From Spirochaetales bacterium (GTDB lineage: Bacteria; Spirochaetota; Spirochaetia; JABMQR01), in NCBI GenBank assembly GCA_023139255.1, contig JAGLNY010000053.1, positions 1 to 5,473 of the forward strand: 5,473 nt of DNA, written 5' to 3'. The translations under genes were made by a program, and so were the position numbers. The notes under the pieces are model-generated. The model was not told the origin of the DNA. It saw only the letters and a list, made by a program, of their open reading frames with translations, and made no database searches. The stretch's first letter is position 1. Each line of letters opens with the position of its first letter. Shown here piece by piece: positions 4,829-5,473 of this stretch.

Positions 4829-5473
4829 ATGTCCGGCGAACCGGACTATTTCAGCAATATTGTTTCGGATTATCAGGATCATATCCGGGAAATCTATTTT
4901 GCCTGGCCGGGAACTTCTTCCGGCCGGGCACCCTTGGCGGAAGAAGAAGAAACAATCCGGCAAATGAGCGGTGAATTGCCCTATATCAAGTCTATGGGCA
5001 TCAATTTAAACCTTCTGTTCAACGCATCCTGCTATGGTCCGGACGCGGTAGCTAAATCCTTCTCTACCAGGACCAGGGAACTAATAGCACAATTGCATGA
5101 TTTGCTCGGCATTGACGCAATTACGACACTGTCACCGGTTATTGCGGGCATGGTCCAAAAAGAGTTCCCTATGATTGATGTACGGGCCTCGGTCAATATG
5201 CGGCTGGGTACCGTGCAGGGGATGAACTACACGAGCAGTTATTTTGACAGCTATTATGTTCAGCGGGAATTTAACCGTAACCCGGATCGTCTGGCGGCAC
5301 TCCAGAAATGGGCGGATGCACACGGCAAAAAACTCTATATGCTGGTAAACAGCGGATGCCTGAACTTCTGCTCCTTCCAGACATTCCATGATAATGTGGT
5401 ATCTCATGAGAGTGAGATTACTAATGATGAAACAACCCTTCAGGCCGATACCCTTTGCCGTGATTACTACAGC
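4829..5473 (+). CDS. U32-peptidase-like TIM-barrel protein, partial at 3' and probably truncated at 5'
   Basis: An open frame with no stop to the window end (215 codons from the ATG at 4829). It contains EIYFAWPGTSSGRAPL (about 21-36), GINLNLLFNASCYG (57-70), VRASVNMRLGTVQGM (118-132) and MLVNSGCLNFCSFQTFHDN (171-189, with C177 and C181). The arrangement, a barrel strand with R-x-S-V-N-M-R followed later by a Cys-containing N-x-G-C-x-x-x-C segment, resembles the peptidase U32 superfamily. Several of its members are now known to be iron-sulfur RNA- or quinone-modifying enzymes, not proteases. Substrate and role cannot be told here. The frame is also open upstream into IS-B, and the ATG has no ribosome binding site (preceded by CACCCCAC). 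The family-like sequence starts almost at the IS border, so the first codons were probably lost to the IS insertion. GC is visibly higher than in the recombinase genes, consistent with host DNA. The real frame is well supported by its uninterrupted length and conserved-looking motifs; the family call is moderate. Confidence 0.6.
   Translation, partial: MSGEPDYFSNIVSDYQDHIREIYFAWPGTSSGRAPLAEEEETIRQMSGELPYIKSMGINLNLLFNASCYGPDAVAKSFSTRTRELIAQLHDLLGIDAITTLSPVIAGMVQKEFPMIDVRASVNMRLGTVQGMNYTSSYFDSYYVQREFNRNPDRLAALQKWADAHGKKLYMLVNSGCLNFCSFQTFHDNVVSHESEITNDETTLQADTLCRDYYS

Noticed and set aside
5132..5407. Minus-strand 91-codon frame
   Set aside because: It is antisense to the U32-like gene, which is open across the whole region and has family-like motifs; the minus-strand product resembles nothing.

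Overview
The window is a mobile-element cluster built around one apparently complete recombinase-in-trio (RIT) element. The host cannot be named from sequence alone. Strong GGAGG-type ribosome binding sites, moderate to low GC and the mix of IS3-family insertion sequences fit a Firmicute (Clostridia-like) genome; this is an inference with low confidence.

Layout, left to right. Positions 1-402 hold the 3' end of an IS3-family transposase gene on the minus strand ('IS-A') with a perfect palindrome just downstream. A 32-bp sequence at 403-434 is repeated exactly at 4571-4602. Between these copies, and abutting them with no gap, lies the element 435-4570 (4136 bp). It is bounded by 96-bp imperfect inverted repeats and contains almost nothing except three overlapping minus-strand tyrosine recombinase genes, here called ritA (634 aa), ritB (320 aa) and ritC (343 aa) in transcription order. 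After the right 32-bp copy comes the 3' end of a second, different IS3-family transposase gene on the plus strand ('IS-B', IS150-like), then its probable terminal repeat at about 4812-4822. Last is a higher-GC plus-strand gene (4829 to the window end, incomplete at 3') that looks like a U32-peptidase-type TIM-barrel protein and has probably lost its first codons to IS-B.

How it works together (inference from family knowledge). ritA-ritB-ritC appear translationally coupled (4-nt and 11-nt overlaps, each with its own ribosome binding site) and should make three recombinases acting as a set on the element ends. The ends carry repeated half-sites with the core TAATCCT. The same half-site forms a tight dyad, TAATCCT-TACAAT-AGGATTA, in the middle of each flanking 32-bp repeat, which looks like a recombination core with a 6-bp overlap region.

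The most striking observation is the target. The two flanking transposase genes belong to different IS3 subgroups and point away from each other, yet each is cut at the same place: the 32-bp repeat ends exactly before the Glu codon of the DDE catalytic triad in both. The outer 6 bp of the repeat also encode family-like residues (Phe-Ile for IS-A, Pro-Thr for IS-B). The repeat is therefore a chimera of the two IS genes around a symmetric core, and it occurs intact at both ends of the element.
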